8,244 bases of DNA from Clostridia bacterium. GTDB lineage: Bacteria > Bacillota > Clostridia > Peptostreptococcales > Anaerovoracaceae. This document shows, piece by piece, positions 6,319 to 8,244 of this stretch. Both the position numbers and the translations under genes were made by a program. Within the stretch, counting starts at the first letter, position 1. Each line of letters starts with the position of its first letter. The notes beneath the pieces are model-generated. The model had not been told where the DNA came from, did not search any database, and was given only the letters and a program-made list of their open reading frames with translations. Location: NCBI GenBank assembly GCA_024403005.1, contig JAKSSQ010000079.1, positions 1-8,244 of the forward strand. Reading direction: 5' to 3'.

Positions 6319-7557
6319 TTACCTTTCTTTCATTACCAGCTGCAGCTTTTCGTTATAGCAGGAACAGCGGCTGCCGTCTTCCAGGAAGCCTGTGTCTCTG
6401 CACTTGCTGCAGGTATATATAGTATCCATGGCGCTGCTGCTGTAGCCATGACTTGTAAGCAGTTCTGTTTTTTCTCTGCTGAGTGCCTCTGCCTTCGCAC
6501 GCTCTCTCTTTATGACGCTTTCTGCGCCCGGTCCGAGGAGCATTGCCTTGGAAAGGCTTACGCTGCACTGGCGGAGTTCTTCCATAATACTCTTAATTCT
6601 TGGAATTCCTGTGAAGATTTCCTCGCGAATTTTTTCAGTTTTGGCTGCGTTGGATTGTCTATCCATTTCGTAGAGCTTTTCGACTCTGGTAACGGCAGCC
6701 TCTCTGGACACTTCGGTTTCTCCGTTTGCTTCCTTATGCCAGGAAGTTAAAACCTTGTCCACGTAATTTATATTGGGGTTTGTAATGCCGGAAGTGCATT
6801 TGCAGGCTTCGAAAACCTTGTCCAGACCGAAGCCGTATTCGTCGAACCAGCGGTTCATTATGCGCTTCTCCTCTTCGGAAGGATTGCGCTGGAAGCCCAG
6901 TTCGCGGAAAACCTTTCTGTACATTGAATAATGCATATCCACGTTTTCCAGGAATGCTTCCACGTCGGAAACCGAGGACAGACCTTTGGATTTCCAGTCC
7001 TTTAAAATAGCTGCGACGTATCTGCTCTTTGTGCTTCTGCCCTTGGAAGCGCTGAACTTATATCCGAACAGGATAAAGCCCGGATCCATATCGTAGTCCA
7101 TAATCCAGGAAGATATGGTTTCCGGTTCCCTGCTTTCCAGCATTCTGCCGGAAGCTGCTTCCACGTCGCGCAGAAGCTTTGCAAAGCTTTCATCGTCTAA
7201 TCGCGATGAAGCCTTGGAAGTCTTGGCAGGATTGCGTCTTCCGAAGGCGCTTTCCTTTAAGCTTATGAACTCAATTCCGCAGAAATTTCTCTTTTCCTTG
7301 TCGCTGTAAACTCTGGAGATTACGCCCAGGTCTTCCCAGTATCTCCAGCACTCTGCGATTACATCCATGCCCACGCCCAGAGCTCTTGCGATTTCCTCGC
7401 TGTCTGCAGGCATGTTCATCTGGGCATACATAAGAGCCAGCAGATACGCTTTAACGTAATCTCCCGGCGCAGAGGCCATATATTCCGAGATAAACAGGTT
7501 TTCAACCGGTGTATCGTACAGATAGTAATTTGAAATGTTCTGCTTGCTGAATTCCAT
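6319..7557 (-). CDS. DnaD-domain primosome protein with two DnaD C-terminal repeats and a DnaC-loader-like zinc tail
   Basis: A 412-residue protein. Residues 1-110 resemble the DnaD N-terminal winged helix (TPVENLFISEYM, then KAYLLALMYAQ). Two tandem DnaD C-terminal (DnaB_2 type) domains follow, about 125-203 and 209-277, each ending in the family's Y-x3-hydrophobic-x3-W pattern: RYVAAILKDW (179-188) and NYVDKVLTSW (264-273). DnaD proteins remodel DNA and help load the replicative helicase at origins or restart sites. Residues 300-412 look different: REEIFTGIPRIKSI, LLTSHGY, then a zinc-ligand pattern CSKCRDTGF (C383, C386) and CSC (C398, C400). From memory this matches the N-terminal, helicase-binding part of clostridial DnaC-like loaders, but the AAA+ ATPase is absent because the stop follows 12 residues after the last cysteine. 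The gene starts 7 bases after dnaB and ends 3 bases before the M23 gene. Its ribosome site is weak (AGGTG, about 13 bases away). Confidence 0.9.
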   Translation of the reverse strand: MEFSKQNISNYYLYDTPVENLFISEYMASAPGDYVKAYLLALMYAQMNMPADSEEIARALGVGMDVIAECWRYWEDLGVISRVYSDKEKRNFCGIEFISLKESAFGRRNPAKTSKASSRLDDESFAKLLRDVEAASGRMLESREPETISSWIMDYDMDPGFILFGYKFSASKGRSTKSRYVAAILKDWKSKGLSSVSDVEAFLENVDMHYSMYRKVFRELGFQRNPSEEEKRIMNRWFDEYGFGLDKVFEACKCTSGITNPNINYVDKVLTSWHKEANGETEVSREAAVTRVEKLYEMDRQSNAAKTEKIREEIFTGIPRIKSIMEELRQCSVSLSKAMLLGPGAESVIKRERAKAEALSREKTELLTSHGYSSSAMDTIYTCSKCRDTGFLEDGSRCSCYNEKLQLVMKER

Positions 7558-7564
7558 AATCTAT

Positions 7565-8244
7565 TTAAGGCACCTGAGGATCTACGATCCTGTCTGCAAA
7601 TTTTGTGAATCTTGGTATCCACGTAAGGCGCACCGTTCCGGTTTCGCCTGTACGCTGTTTAGCGATAATAACTTCGCAGATATTATCTTTGTCTTCGTCG
7701 TGAGACCTGTAGTAGTCTTCTCTGTGCAGGAACATTACAACGTCTGCGTCCTGCTCAATGGCACCGGAGTCACGAAGGTCGGAAAGCATGGGCTTGTGGT
7801 CGCCCTGGCGCTTTTCCGATGCACGGGACAGCTGAGAAAGCGCAATTACGGGGCATTCCATCTCTCTTGCCAGCTGCTTTAAGTATCTGGAAATTGTGGA
7901 AACTTCCTGCTGTCTGCTTTCGCTGCGTTCGTCGGAAGACATAATCTGCAGATAGTCGATGCAGATAAGGTCGATTTTCTTTTCTGCACTTATTCTTCTG
8001 CACTTGTTTCTTATTTCCATGACGCCAATGCCCGGAGTGTCGTCGATAAGGATATCCGCCTTGGACATCTTGTCGACTGCATCCATTACATCGCGCCAGT
8101 CTTCGTCGTTGAGTTCACCGACCTTAAGCTTCTTGGAGTCTACGCGGGCTTCCATGGACAGAAGTCTGTGGCCCAGCTGCTCCTTGGACATTTCCAGAGA
8201 GAAGATTACAACTCTCTTGCCCTGTCCCTTTAAAGCTACGTTCT
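7565..8244 (-). CDS. dnaB: Replicative DNA helicase DnaB, C-terminal half (5' end outside window)
   Basis: The last 225 residues of the hexameric replicative helicase (named DnaC in Bacillus). The fragment opens in NVALKGQGKRVVIFSLEMS, just after where the Walker A loop should be, so that loop and the N-terminal domain lie outside the window. Visible RecA-fold motifs include Walker B (LICIDYLQIM, about fragment residues 92-101), the conserved VIALSQLSR, the DNA-binding-loop region ending in LRDSGAIEQDADVVMFLHRE, and the QRTGETGTVRL segment near the C-terminus that contributes the arginine finger. No intein or interruption is seen in this half. The enzyme unwinds DNA ahead of the fork and recruits primase. 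It is followed 7 bases later by the DnaD-like gene, a helicase/loader pairing seen in Clostridia. Confidence 0.97.
   Translation of the reverse strand, partial: NVALKGQGKRVVIFSLEMSKEQLGHRLLSMEARVDSKKLKVGELNDEDWRDVMDAVDKMSKADILIDDTPGIGVMEIRNKCRRISAEKKIDLICIDYLQIMSSDERSESRQQEVSTISRYLKQLAREMECPVIALSQLSRASEKRQGDHKPMLSDLRDSGAIEQDADVVMFLHREDYYRSHDEDKDNICEVIIAKQRTGETGTVRLTWIPRFTKFADRIVDPQVP

Noticed and set aside
6319..6330. A frameshift or premature stop truncating a DnaD-DnaC fusion that would otherwise continue into an AAA+ domain
   Set aside because: The next gene begins 3 bases after the stop with its own ribosome site and unrelated protein, and no AAA+ motif is found downstream in any frame I read.
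6664..6666. Internal ATG (residue 298 of the DnaD-like protein) as a start for a separate zinc-domain protein
   Set aside because: No ribosome site lies before it and the frame is continuous with the DnaD repeats, so a single protein is simpler.

Overview
The window looks like chromosomal DNA of a low-to-mid GC Firmicute, most likely a member of the class Clostridia. Base composition is close to half GC by eye. The evidence is a DnaD-type primosome protein beside the replicative helicase, a clostridial-style helicase-loader zinc module, ScpA/ScpB condensin subunits in an overlapping pair, strong AGGAGG-like ribosome sites, and two well-supported TTG start codons. I cannot name the family or genus. 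All eight genes lie on the minus strand, so transcription runs from 8244 down to 1.

First transcription unit (8244 to about 4398): the C-terminal half of the replicative helicase gene dnaB (cut by the window edge); a DnaD-domain protein with two DnaD C-terminal repeats and an unexpected loader-like zinc tail; and a large membrane-anchored M23 peptidase with a G5 domain. These are separated by only 7 and 3 bases. A strong rho-independent terminator (4398-4432) closes the unit.

Between the units is a short, very GC-rich palindromic element (4343-4400), then an AT-rich promoter region (4305-4340). No gene-free stretch exceeds 300 bases.

Second transcription unit (about 4298 to 1): a membrane-attached lytic transglycosylase, scpA, scpB, an EamA-family transporter, and a Cof-type HAD phosphatase cut by the window edge. 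Spacing is 20 bases, a 4-base overlap, 32 bases and a 1-base overlap. The lytic transglycosylase and ScpA most likely start at TTG codons rather than at the longest-ORF starts.

The cluster joins three themes: helicase loading (DnaB, DnaD-like), chromosome condensation (ScpA, ScpB), and two complementary peptidoglycan hydrolases, one for peptide bonds and one for glycan strands, placed between them. The transporter and HAD phosphatase look like housekeeping passengers. The most unusual item is the DnaD-like protein, which ends in what looks like the N-terminal helicase-binding zinc domain of a DnaC-like loader, with no AAA+ ATPase domain following. I see no CRISPR array, tRNA, rRNA, insertion sequence or prophage.
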